A stretch of 64,000 bases of DNA from Numida meleagris (taxonomy: Eukaryota; Chordata; Aves; Galliformes; Numididae), in contig NC_034410.1 in the NCBI RefSeq assembly GCF_002078875.1, forward strand, positions 82,713,258 to 82,777,257. The letters are read 5' to 3'. The notes beneath the pieces were generated by a model. That model saw nothing but the letters and a program-made list of their open reading frames with translations. It made no database searches and was not told where the DNA came from. A program made the translations under genes and the position numbers. Shown here piece after piece: positions 52,401-63,862 of the stretch. How positions within the stretch are numbered: position 1 is the first letter of the stretch; every line of letters begins with the position of its first letter.

Positions 52401-54303
52401 TACCCTTCCCTGCACTTGTCTAGCCACAGCTTCTTACCATGATGGCTGACCAGTGCCTCATCTCTATCTACTTCTTTTCGGAATGTATTTGGGAAGGGTA
52501 ATAATTCACACTCACATGTGCAGGAAGAACTCATCTCAGTATCACAGGCATTTCTGTGGCTACAAAGGGAGTTGAAGGAGGATGTCCAAGTTAAGGGGAC
52601 ATCCTAGCTTGCTGGCTACCCCTCTTAAGCCATGCTCCTTTGCACTGAAAGCTACAGGAATTTCAGACTGAACTGCATGCCATTCTATTTCCACAGTACA
52701 TGCTATCCTGCAGCAGTCTTCCATTCCTTCAACTTGAAATCATAAGAGCTCAAGCCTACTGACATGTATTTAATTCAGCCTGACTGCTAAAGCCTTGTGC
52801 AGAACAATATGGGTATGAAAGAAAAAAAGAGATGCTCAGCTTGTTCTGAACCTTATTTCCCAGACAGCAGCAGCTAAAGAACAGAGTTATGGCATGATGA
52901 AAAAGCAACCCAGGATGTTCTCCCTCAGAAAACCTCAGGGTGAAAAATTAAGTCAGGGCAGGTGAACTGAGAGATGCATATGTTTAGCACATTTCCTGTC
53001 TTGCTTTGGTAATGCTGTACTCTGAATGCAGCAGCACACACTGCTTCCAGTCTTTAACTATCCAGTCAAACATGATCATTAAGTATATTCTGGGGAAAAT
53101 ACAAACATGAGAAATACACCATGACATCCTGTAGAAAAGAGTCACAGAGGAAAAACAGAGGGCAAAACCAAGGGCAAGCAGACAAGAAACAGGCTGCATA
53201 AAACACAGCTGATATAGCACAAATTTCAGAAAGAGGTGAGAACTGCTTTAAGCAAAACAAATAAAAGAAAAAAAAACAATCTCCTTCCTCTGCATGCTTT
53301 CAGATTTATTGTTTCTGTTTGTGAAATCTAGGGCAGTCAGAATAAAAAAAAAAAAAGATAATTCCTTAGGTCTAGCTAGACCAGAAGTAATCTAGTTCTC
53401 AGATGAAAGATCTGCCAGGGAACAACAAATACACAAAGATGATTGTTAACAAAATCTTTCCAGGGCAAGCTGACCTGCTGTGTTATTGTGAAAAGACACT
53501 ATGTGATGGAAACACGAACATAATTTGTATTCAAAGAGAATAGTATGCACAAGGATAACACAGGAACATAAAATCATGCCTCTACTTTTCCTCCTAAAGC
53601 ATTCAATTTGGCTTTATTTTTGGCACGAATAGCATTACCTTTTGTCCACTAATTGCACTTGCAAAGAATCACATATTTTAGGTTTCACTTAGATTTACCT
53701 CTCACTGGGAAATTATCATGTTACAGTCCTGCCATCTAACAGTAGCTTTCATTTGCATGACATTGCTGCAAAACTTGTGTCTTTGAAATGCAGTGTATCT
53801 GATGTCAACACTGACTAAGCAGCACAAATAGCAGCATGAAACTTAGTAAAAGGCACACTAACAAGTAAGAAAACCATACACTAGCTAACATTCCACATTT
53901 GACATCTGAAATTAATCCCCTAAAAAAGGCTGCATTTGGTTGCGTAATGTTATTTTACAACACCCTTAGCCATAGTTTCCATGAATGTTGGGCAGCCTCA
54001 GAAAACTCCAGAGGTTAACGCTTCTCAGCTGCAAAGTAAGCAATGGCTGGCGTGACAGAATCAAAACAGAGATTTCCTGAGACATTCTCGGCTGTATTAT
54101 TCATGTCAGTAAGGACAAATTTCCCATTTCCATCATATCAATCACAGTGACGTACCTGAAGAAACTGTAGAGCAGCTAGAGAAAGCTAGGTCAATATGGA
54201 TACGCCTGATAAAATAAGACGCTTCCTCAGGAGTGACATGGTTTTGGAAAATTGCTGTAAGCTATACCTAAATTAGGAAGTGGAAATATCAAGCACAGAT
54301 TAC

Positions 54304-54429
54304 CTGGGTGCCTACTCTGAAAGCAGCTTCTACTTGAGCTTTAAGGATGTTGCACTTCATGTGATCAGGGACTGAGGAAGGTGACACAGGGGGGTGAAGA
54401 GTCTTTTCGGGTACCTTTTTCTCTTCAAC
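54304..54429 (-). CDS. Internal exon (phase 0-0), 42 codons
   Basis: Acceptor aaatacag/GTTGAAG and donor CCCAG/GTAATC bound a 126-nt open frame. It begins VEEKKVPEKTLHPPVSPSSV and continues PDHMKCNILKAQVEAAFRVG, then TQ. The first half is lysine- and glutamate-rich with a proline cluster and one Ser-Pro site. The second half (KCNILKAQVEAAFRVG) has helical spacing of hydrophobic residues and could be a short interaction helix. Codon choice is sensible, and the exon length is a multiple of three, so skipping it would keep the frame. It joins the 63.4-kb exon upstream and the 44.3-kb exon downstream in phase 0. No known domain is recognised. Confidence rests on paired splice sites, openness and phase. 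Confidence 0.82.
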
Positions 54430-57400
54430 CTGTATTTAATAGAAAGGACAAGCACAGTGAAGGTGTTCAGAGGTAAGACTTCTACGTGCAACAACTCAAT
54501 TCACCAATGCAGGATAAAACTTAGATGTTAATAACTGTATGAATACGTCTCACAATAAAGCATTTCAAAACATTGAATAACTTGATACTATTATCACAAC
54601 AAAAAAAAGTCATCAGGAAAGCCTGAGTATAGAAGAAAAAACTGTCACACAGTACTAAGAAAGATGGAAAAAGCCCAGCCAGGCTCTGGAGTGACTGCCA
54701 AACCTGTGATCACACTGAGGAAGCACATTACCTCCAGGACATCCCAGGCAGGCAGAAGTGGGAAAGTTGCACAGCATTCAGCTGTAGTGAGTGCTGGTTT
54801 CTTATACCACTCTAAGAATGTAAAGGAGCTTTGGAAATTTAACCAGAGGGATTTGAAAGGATCTCCACATAACTGCAAGCCAAGCGAAATCTCCTTTATC
54901 AGAGAGTTTAAACATTGCTGCTGCTGCTTCCGCTTACCTACTGTCAATCCCTTGCCTACTCAGTGTTCTGGATCACAAATCTAAAGCCTCGGGACAGCTA
55001 GCTTAGTGACCTATTCAAACACGACCTAAAGGTTTTGTTCCTTGAACAAACAACATCCAGCAGAAATGCCAGCGTAAATAAACTTCCCGTGCAGAAAAGA
55101 GAAAATAAAAGGACAATGTAATACTGACGTATAAACAAACAAGGTATGGAAGAGACCAGGTTTGTAAATGCAAACACAACCAATCACACTGTAATTTCTC
55201 ATATTTTTAAAGAATTGGCTGTTATGCTATTGCCAACTTTCCTCTTCTTTCTGGAAATGAGACCTGGACTACAGATGAATACTAGCCCACATTATGCTTT
55301 CATTTTCTTCTCATGTTGCTGCAAAGAGTGAGTGGCTGCATACACCCGGAGAGGAGGAAGCATAATGCTGTCATTCAAACCTCACTGTGCTCCCTGTCAC
55401 CTCCTGTCCAGCTGGAACATGTTCTAGGAAGGCATCAGGAAACCAGGCCCAGTGTATCCTTAAGGTTCACCCCTGGCAAAGTACATTTCAAGATGGAACC
55501 AGCCAACTTTTACTCATTGTTTATTTATTAAATCACCATTTTATTTATTAATCACCATTAGCCCTTAGTTTTCAAAATCTGTCTCCTTTATCCTTGCTTC
55601 TGCCCCTCTCTGGCTATCCACTGGCTGATGGTAACTAAAACCTTAGTGACTCTTCCTTCTCTCAATCACAATCAAACACAGACAGAAAGGAACTTCAAGA
55701 TTCAGGGGGCACTTTCTGCAAGTGGAGCAAATAAAAAAAACAATTTTGTTGACTGAGGAGGCTATTCTGCAAATGCTACTGGGGGAAGAGCCAGACCTCT
55801 GCAGAGTTCTATTGAGACTGCAAGATATTTATCATGTGTTCTCAAAGCTGGTCCAGCAGGCTCCTGCACCCGAAATGTCAAAGCTGCCAGGTATGATCTC
55901 AAACAACTTACTGCTAAAGGATTGCCCATCCTGAGATTTTTCTTTCTCTGTCAAATCTCAAATAATTCTTAAGGGCTTATTTGCCAAGCCACATTTACTA
56001 TTTTTAATGGAAGACATTTTTGGACATTTCATTCTCTTCACTTTCCTCCTAAGGGGAAAAGGAAATATTAAAAATGAAAAGTGACAGCTTCTGGCTGGAG
56101 CAACTTACAGAACTGTAGCTATCTATTTAGTCTTGACTGTAACTTTAGTTCTGGCAAGCGTCTGAAAAAGAAATATTCATTTGCCATAACTGTTTTTTTT
56201 TTCTGGGGTACTCATGAAGATCAAGAAGTGGAGATAATCAAAAGAAAAAAAAACATAGAGGAAGTACAGCTTTTCCTTGAGCAACAGCCCTGTTAGCCAT
56301 AGTGCACTGCTGTACTCTTCAAAAGAGCTGCCACTGTTGTCAACTTTTAATAGTATTGATTTCTAACAGCAAAAAGAATAATGCACTAAGCAACGACATT
56401 TCTAAAGGCCATGCAAAACCCCACCTTTGTTTTAACACTGGATTCTAATTAAATAGCATTTCAGCTAAGCAAGATTAAGTAATTGCATTTCACTAGCTAA
56501 ATCACGACGACCCATGCTTGTTAGAACACAAGCTTGCTTCATAGCTTGTTCTGTCCACCTGTTATTCAATATACATAGGGATATTTTCCAGTCCTTACGT
56601 TCTTCTTCACCTGCCCAATTTCCCCACACTGTCCAAGAGCCCTCAGGGCTGCCCTGCAACTGGGAATCCCCAACAGGTCTAAGTCACCTACTGCACTTAG
56701 GATTACATCAGGATGCTTCCCCAGTGTGGTCCTTGACATGCAAGTCTCACAGTGAGATTCTCTTTACCAGAGGGGTCCAAATGCTGCTGCCTTGGCTGGA
56801 AATGGGCACCGAGTTCTGCACCAGCCTTTGTTTGGGCCAGACTATAAGGTCTCAGCCTTCAAGCAAGCAAAATTCACTTTGCTTGCATCCAACCATGAAC
56901 AGCAGCAGCTCTGCAGGCTGCCCACAGGTGAAAGCAGACGTTGCTGCTGCTCGGGCTCATCCTGCTCCTCAGGTGCTGAGCCAGCAGTCCAAAGCCACTG
57001 CCTCTGCATACTGCCAGAGGAAATGTCGACTGCACAAATACCAGTGGGGCTTGGGGCTGCTCGACCTGTCCCAGAGTCCTCTAGCTTCTGAACATATCTG
57101 AAAAGGCAAACACGTCTCTGCCAGCCTGCCTTGGCAACAACTAAGCCTCTGCCACAGTGCAGCACACCCTGAATCAGCCCTGAACTCATTCCCTCACACA
57201 ATTGATTATCTGAGCCTATTAGACATACATTTGCAGTGGCACCCAAGATCGAGATGAAATGTGAACTCCAATCACAGAACAAAGTAGCAACTCGTTATTT
57301 CAGACTATTAACACTCCTAAGCAGCTATGTAAGTTCTCATTGTTCTTTAATGCCACCAATCTTTACATATAACCCTGTTAATCTCCTAATTAATCTCCTA

Positions 57401-59084
57401 AAGTACAATTGTCACCAAGAAGGAAAAAAATGACTACACAAAACCATACAGTAACTTCTATCGTTCATTTTCCTAGTTCATAGCAAAATATCTAAAATCT
57501 GACTGCATTGTGGATTCTTTATATACTATTGCTGCAAGAAGGAGAGCTGTAATATACTTTATTTTGCCATGGAATAAAGACATCTTATGTTTCCAGAACC
57601 CCTATTGCTTGCAATGATGAGTGAAGCATGCAGACAGCAGCTGGGTATTTAGATGCTGCACCAGGTTAACAGTTATTAAAATTTTATTTTCGTTTATAAA
57701 CTAAGAGCATTCAGTGTGGAAGTCATTAGAAGTCTAATTATGGCACAATGTTAATGAAACTTCCAATTTTATCATTTCTTATTACATACTTCTCCAAAGT
57801 CTGAGATGCTAGTTTTAAGTGACTGTCTGAGAGTCAAAATTGCATTTGAACTAAATAATCTTCTCGCTCAAAATTGCAATCTAAATTCATCCTAAATGGT
57901 CTATAAATGAGAAAAAAGTCTACATCAAGTTAAGATACTTGATAGCACTCCAGTTTTCCATATCCACTTCTGGCGCTATAAGATAGTGTTCATATCACTT
58001 TCACCACTGATGCAGAACTTTATTTTTCCAGAGAGGGAGAATTGCATTTAAATGGATTTTGATAGAAATGGGGTGAATAAGCTTATATATGTATGCATAT
58101 ACATACAAACTAGATGCATTTTTCTCTCTGTAAATGAGGACTTAGATTTACTTTTCTCAAATATTTACTTTAAATTCAATTACAGTCACTGACACTAGAA
58201 TTGAAGGCAGATTTGTACAGTGTTAGATAATGATGACACAAGCTTTGGTTTGCAAAGCTAACTGAATATTAAATTCACATACAAAATGCAAAAATGAAAC
58301 ACAGCAACACCATTTCTATACTTACCATTTCCACTCCCTCTGTTCTGAAAGGTTCATTCTTTGTTCCACATCAAAATTCTTACCAATAGAAACATTAGCT
58401 GTCTTTTGCCTCTGATAATTTATCAGTACTCTTTTAGCCTAACAGTAAGTTCAGTACACATATTTGGCTGAGGACTTCTGAAGAATCAAATGACTAATTT
58501 GTTTAGGGTGTGCTCTTCATTGCTAGTAATCACAGTAGGTAGGAGGCAAAATTTTAATGATGACAGCATTGATATGCAGATTCTGAGTGCACATTAGCTA
58601 TGTACAGTCAAAACCCTTGGTTTCCTAGGACTCACCTATGCCTGCTAACATGTATGAAAATCTAGTCACTTTCACCTCCTTCTCACTAGAAGATTTATAT
58701 AAAATTTTCCATATGATAACTAACAGACATCATAATGGTAACACCTGTTTGATTATGTGTTATTCTTATTGGAGAAAAAGATGGCAAGTGGAAGCCGCAT
58801 CTTTTATTAGAACAACATATTTAGAAAAAGAAACAAGCAAAACAAATTCTTATTAAGCTGTCAGATACACAAGACTTTCTCCAGGTCAGCTATCAGTTGG
58901 TCTAACGAATGACACAACTCTCAATAAATCTTGTGTTGCCTATATCCTTGAAGCAAACCTCTTTGGCTCCAGATATCAAATGTACTTATAAAACATTGCT
59001 TAATATTATTAGACCCTGCTTCTGTCACTGCCAAGCTTCATGACAGCATTACTGGGCTATGCTAGCTGTGTTTCCCAGAGTAAG

Positions 59085-59150
59085 TCATAGAATCATAGAA
59101 TTAGCTAGGTTGGAAAAGATCTACAAGATCATCCAGTCCAACCATAACCA
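59085..59150 (-). mobile_element. CR1 LINE 3' fragment
   Basis: A perfect tail complement (tcatagaatcatagaatta) is followed by gctaggttggaaaagatcta, caagatcatccagtccaac and accat, characteristic of one CR1 subfamily. Only about 65 bp can be recognised; the element is severely 5'-truncated. Confidence 0.88.
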
Positions 59151-60257
59151 ATCATAGTCCTCTGGTCAGTGCAATAAACCGAAGACCCAACAGGCCATAA
59201 GCTTTGCAAAGCCTCCATATAAAGGCCTGTCAGCCTTCCTCTGTCTGGACCTTTCTTGGTCCGCCTGCAGCTTTGTTGTCCTAGGTCTTGCTGTAGCAGC
59301 AATCATTTTATATAGATAACAGTAACACAAGCTGTAGAAAGAGATATGACTAACAGAATGATGTTGTATGAAACAATGCAGGACTGGTGTGTCAACAGAG
59401 GCCTTGCGAGGAGGAGACACAAGGACGTGGTGAGGAGAAGCACAGGTCTGGGATGGTAACAGAAGGGGCACAGGCTGGTGCTGGAGGCCTCACAATTATT
59501 GAACAAATGCAGACCTGGAGCTGAACAAAACTGGTTTTTAGGGGCAATGAAGGCAACAAAGGCATAGTAGCTTCCGTGTGTAAAGGCTACCAAGTATAGT
59601 AAATTTGGATGGAAAGTGAAGATGTAGATCAGCGAAGAAAGACCAAGGTGTAAATGTGTGTTAGCAAAAAAGGCCCCAGACAGATCCTAGAATGGGGAAG
59701 AAGCTATCATCATGAAAATCATATTCCTGCTGCTGAAGCACTCACCGTAGCATCCCTTCCGCTCCCCACAGAGTGAAGCCACCAGCCTTAGGACACAGGA
59801 GCATAGAGGACGGTGAGCATGTGAGCATAACACCAGTGAAAGGGGTAGAAACAATTTGAACTGTGCCATTATTCTTTCTTCTTCTGTAATAATTAGACTA
59901 ATAATGATCAGACTCCAAAGATTTCAGAAATCATAACTATACATTCTTGGTTTCATATCATATATACACGTGTATACATGTGCACACACATAAACCAGAG
60001 AGGATAGGAAAACATATATTCCAAGGAAAGGCTTTCAAAACAGAAAATTAGAAATACATTCTCAGCTGCAGCACTTGGCCCTGTGTCTCCTGGAGATTAA
60101 GAAATCCACCAGCACAAAAGGGCATGAAACACATGTTGAAATCGACTTTTGTCATTTAGTAGGTGGACGGACACGTCTGCTGTACCAAACAACTCTGGAA
60201 AAGAGGTTGGACACATCCATTCATCATTCCCATGAGACAGAGCTTGCTGTAGCCAAC

Positions 60258-60385
60258 AAGCAAATTAATTAACTGCTGAATCTAATTTACCCAATTTCTC
60301 GTTAATTCTCCTCTGGGTTGATTATTAGGCCTGACAAATTCCAGCCCCAAAGCATTTTGCTTGAAAAAATAATAATTAGCAATGG
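60258..60385. promoter_or_regulatory. Possible conserved non-coding element, TAAT-rich
   Basis: Several homeodomain-type cores lie close together: aattaattaa, ctaattt, gttaattc, gattattagg and taataattagc. They sit in a repeat-free stretch that also contains non-AT blocks (cctgacaaattccagcccca). This texture is common in conserved non-coding elements; conservation itself cannot be judged from one sequence. Confidence 0.3.
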
Positions 60386-61512
60386 GAAGAGAGCAAATGG
60401 AAGTTGGGACTCCACAATAGATGTGGAAACCATTGCTTTGTTCTCAGAAATAGAGTGAGTGAAGCAGCTTTACAAGTGCTCCACTGGTTTTGTTTAAGCA
60501 CAATTTTTTAAGAGGACACAAAACCAGGGAATAAAAAGCACTTAGTAGAATAGAAAGCAACAGTGTGGTGCAGGAGAAATGTTACAGCTTTACTTTTTTG
60601 TCAGAAACTAGACATACTAAGCACTCTTTAAAACCTGTTTGCTGTTGGACTTGGTAGTTAACAATTATAACCAAAGGAGGTTTAAGAAGGCCACACTCTC
60701 AGTGGAAAAAACTTGTCAGAGTTCCATGCCATTCAATCTTGTCTAACTTGCCCTGCTGCTTTTGTGCTGCGTGATGCTCAGCAGCATTTCAGCCTAGGGT
60801 TAGCCCAGCATATACAGCAAGTCCTTCTTTCATTGCAGAAGGCATCTGCTGAGGCTGTTCCATATTCTACTCAAAGCTCAAAGACCAGTGGTTTGTTTGT
60901 TTTAGCTTTATAAGCTCTGGGTACACATTTCACTAGGATCTAAGTCAAAAAATGGTGCTTCAAGAAGGAACCACAAGTGAGGGGCCAAAAGAATTCAAAA
61001 CAGTCACAACAAGCCACTGCTTGTCATAAGAGGGCTTGGTTGATGAGATGCTTTCCAGTGGGGCATCTTGGCACATTTCAAGGGCACATACAACTGTCAC
61101 ATGGCTCAGAACAGTAACTTTCAGAAATTTTGAGGGCTGTGCCTTTGCACTCATCTACATGGTAACTGTTGTTTGTAGGATTGCTGCCCAGCTCCTAAAA
61201 TCAAATCCTCTCAGATTGCCAGAGGAGGGTTTTCATTAAACTGCCTGTGTCTGTTGCCTGGCCTTCTGCAGAGCTTCTGCGAGAAGCAGAAGCAATTAGC
61301 AGTTCCTAGTGCTCAACACAAGACATTTTCATCAGCTAAGCTTTGACTGATGGAAGTCTCATCGCAGCAGACACAGGCTGCATTTGCTGTGCAGCTGCAT
61401 TTATTGGGAGCATTGACTTGCTGTAGTACTGAGTTTTGTTCATTAGTACTTAAATAAATAATCCACCTGACTGTGGACAAGATTCTAGAGCTGTCAGGAA
61501 AAGCCAAAGAAA

Positions 61513-61562
61513 ATCATTAGTTATAGAATGATAGTTATATATCATTAGTTATAGAATGATAG
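61513..61562 (+). repeat. 22-bp direct duplication, 28-bp period
   Basis: The block 61513-61534 recurs exactly at 61541-61562, separated by ttatat. It is a recent small duplication in the intron upstream of the 54.3-kb exon. Confidence 0.93.
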
Positions 61563-63357
61563 CTGAATTCTCCCCTCACAGATTTTCAGAAACAAAAAAA
61601 GAGTGAGAGGATCAGAAGTCAGGCTTTTCCAGGCAGAAATTGCAGGGATATTTTGGGAGACAAATTGCATGGTATAGGGGAATATAGGACTGAAGTGTTT
61701 TAAGTTCTCTTTTAATGAAAGAAGAAAGGTCATAAATCCACTCATTTTGAGATCACAAGGGTACCATTCAGATCAGCTGCTTGGCTTTTGCACAACACAA
61801 GTCAAACTAGTTTAACCACTTCTGCACTATGGTCAGCGTGGAGAGAGTCCTCCAGCTGCTTTGCTTTAGCCCTTTGTAGATGCCAAACTGAGATGTCAAT
61901 AAGATCAATGGTGTAGGACTATCCTTTAAAGCATGCTTTGGGCATTGCACATAAGTAAGTGTTCTGAGCTGGAGCTGAGACAGAGTATCAAGAATTACAG
62001 CTGAACTACAGCACTCCTCTCACATGACATTGGGTATTCTCCGGATGAACCCATGAGATGAAGAATTTTCCTTTGGCAAACTATGTCACTACTTGATTAG
62101 CTTTGCCTATAAAAAAAACTATACTTATTTCCAGTTAAGAATCCTTCTAGAAGAACCTGGCAAATGTCCAGGGTGTGGGGCAGGATTTTCCATTTCACCC
62201 TCATTTGTCTCCTTTACAATATAACTTTTTGCCCCCCATCATACAAAACAAATGATGGCTCCTCGCAGCTGATAAGGAATACATTTGGGCAAAAGTCTAA
62301 GATATTTAACTTTGAGGTGTTAATTCAGTAACTTCAAAACAATGCCTTATGACATAGGTCACTGCCTCATGACTCTTCAAACAGCCCTTGATGAGGGAAA
62401 ACCCAGTGGATCATGGCAGGCACAACATGATAAGTGCCCTTGGTAGAGAGACCAGAATAGGATCATTACAGCTTCCATGACATATTGATTTCAATTACCT
62501 AGAATGTAGAAAAGATAGTCCAATTTTAACTTCCTTAATGCTTGTTGAAATAACATTAATAATAAAAGGCTGCCTGTGCAATCAAAGTAAAATAATTTGA
62601 GTTCTCCATTGAACTGATGGAAAACTCTCCAAACACGTTTTTTTAACGTCTGTATAGTCACTGGGGGGACAGTCCCACCTCACTGGAAGCCAGTGGCAAT
62701 GCTTCATTGACTCCACTGGGCTCAGCTCAGGACTAATCCCAGAGGGCCTGCTGCAAACCAAAAGTGCAGACTTCTGTAGCTCTATCCAGACTCACCACAA
62801 GGCATACCACAGAACAGGGTCAAGTGGATTTTGCCTCACATGGATACCAGGAGCCCCTGACCTGGCAGTCTCTGGTAGAAGCAGTGAGACTGCTGTTTTG
62901 CCACCTCTGCAAAAGTCCATTGATCAAACACCCACTAATATCAATTGCCAGGGGAGTTAACACAAACACTTCATGTAGAGAAACAACTTCTTGTTTTTTC
63001 TTTTATCACTTAAAGTGTTGTTATTTTTTTTTACAGCTCCGGGCCGCCTAGATGACTAACCCTTCACAACCAAATTAAAACTACATCATGACATTGTTGC
63101 AGCAGCTTCTGAAATTTTAAAAGGTGAGGAAGGAAATTCTAAATCGAAAAACCAAACCCGCATCCCACGAGGTGATGGTGTGAGGTGATTAAAAGCAAGA
63201 CAGTTACAGATGAATGTTGATTTGAATTGAAGGTGAAAAGCAGCAGCTTCTGCATATGAAGTGACAAGGGGCTCTCTGTCATACGTATGTAAAAATATGC
63301 ATGTATATGCTATACCTTGTTCATGCTGACGTGCAGGGCTGGCCATGGTCCAACTAC

Positions 63358-63431
63358 CTTCACACTCTCCGTTTCTATTTTCTTCAGATGAGAGGTTTCA
63401 TCATAAAGAAGGGGAAGTCCTGAGCTCAATT
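63358..63431 (-). CDS. Internal exon (phase 1-0), most 5' coding exon seen
   Basis: The minus strand shows a long pyrimidine tract (a tttctttctctctctt-like stretch) and TTTAG acceptor just above 63431, and an AAG/GTAGTT donor at 63358. After two bases that complete a split codon it encodes LSSGLPLLYDETSHLKKIET and then ESVK. Only this frame is open; the other two meet TGA. The frame stays open across the donor for 14 more codons (VVGPWPALHVSMNK) to a second donor, AAG/GTATAG, at 63316. The exon may therefore be 116 nt long, and both versions leave phase 0. The next exon downstream starts in phase 0, about 8.9 kb away. The product is a mixed charged and hydrophobic segment of unknown function. 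The upstream exon lies beyond the window and must end in phase 1. Confidence 0.72.
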
Positions 63432-63583
63432 CTAAAGAGATTCCCAAGAGAGAGAAAGAAAGAAAACACAGTCTGAAGGGAGGCTACAGAGGAACAGCAG
63501 AGCAAGTCACTGAACTATGTTTGAAGAGATGGAGGTCAGCACACCGTCTTCCCTGTAAGACCATCTAAAATCTTTCGTAAATA

Positions 63584-63760
63584 TCATAGAATCACAGAAT
63601 TGTAGGGGTTGGAAGGGACCTCTGGAGATCACCCCGTCCAACCCCCTGCTAAAGGAGGTTCCCTACAGCAGGCAGGTTGCACAGGAAAATGTCCAGGTGG
63701 GTCTTGAATATCTCCAGAGAAGAAGACTCTACAACATCTCTGGTAGCTTGCTCCAGTGCC
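63584..63760 (-). mobile_element. CR1 LINE 3' end
   Basis: The tail complement tcatagaatcacagaattg is followed by taggggttggaagggacctc, ccgtccaaccccctgctaaa, gtgggtcttgaatatctcc and cttgctccagtgcc. The copy is close to consensus and so comparatively young. It ends about 60 bp before the 44-base C run. Confidence 0.93.
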
Positions 63761-63817
63761 TGTTGGGTCATTTTTTCTTTTTCTCTTTAACAAACAACCC
63801 CTTCTCCTCTCCCCTTC

Positions 63818-63818
<1 letters not shown>

Positions 63819-63862
<44 letters not shown>
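63819..63862 (+). repeat. Poly-C run of 44
   Basis: Forty-four consecutive C on the plus strand (poly-G on the gene's coding strand), flanked by a C/T-rich stretch on its left. Such runs can form quadruplexes on the G strand or i-motifs on the C strand and are difficult to sequence, so the exact length is doubtful. Confidence 0.95.

Larger units (their letters stand above)
44313..54303 (-). other. 10-kb intron
   Basis: Phase 0 intron with the candidate exon at 45625-45692, the hairpin at 49370-49405 and a possible 9-nt microexon at 54156-54164. The 152-codon minus-strand opening at 49878-50336 has no convincing exon boundaries. No CR1 is recognised here. Confidence 0.7.
54430..63357 (-). other. 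8.9-kb intron
   Basis: Phase 0 intron with the CR1 scrap at 59085-59150, the duplication at 61513-61562 and the TAAT-rich stretch at 60.3 kb. A GC-richer patch at 56.6-57.1 kb is open on both strands (195 codons plus, 146 minus). Confidence 0.7.
4766..63431 (-). other. Partial multi-exon protein-coding gene, family not recognised
   Basis: Eight minus-strand segments form one gene model. Each is flanked by AG and GT splice sites, is open in one frame, and its phases chain in order: 1-0, 0-0, 0-0, 0-2, 2-2, 2-0, 0-0, 0-2. Their lengths are 74, 126, 63, 32, 105, 136, 78 and 164 nt, about 259 codons in total. Introns between them run from 458 bp to 22.7 kb. No start codon, promoter, CpG island, stop codon or 3' end could be placed, so both ends lie outside the window. 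The protein segment is hydrophilic and rich in S, T, P, E and A, with no membrane segment and no catalytic motif I recognise. A cytoplasmic, largely disordered adaptor or scaffold region is inferred from composition only. The phase chain makes one gene much likelier than eight chance exons. Its identity remains open. Confidence 0.8.

Noticed and set aside
59687..59869. Minus-strand MAQFKLFLPLSLVLC opening with a signal-peptide look and a CTACG/GTGAGT donor
   Set aside because: Only about 42 codons before the donor, no promoter and no partner exon. The same spot also looks like a plus-strand acceptor, so the signals are ambiguous.
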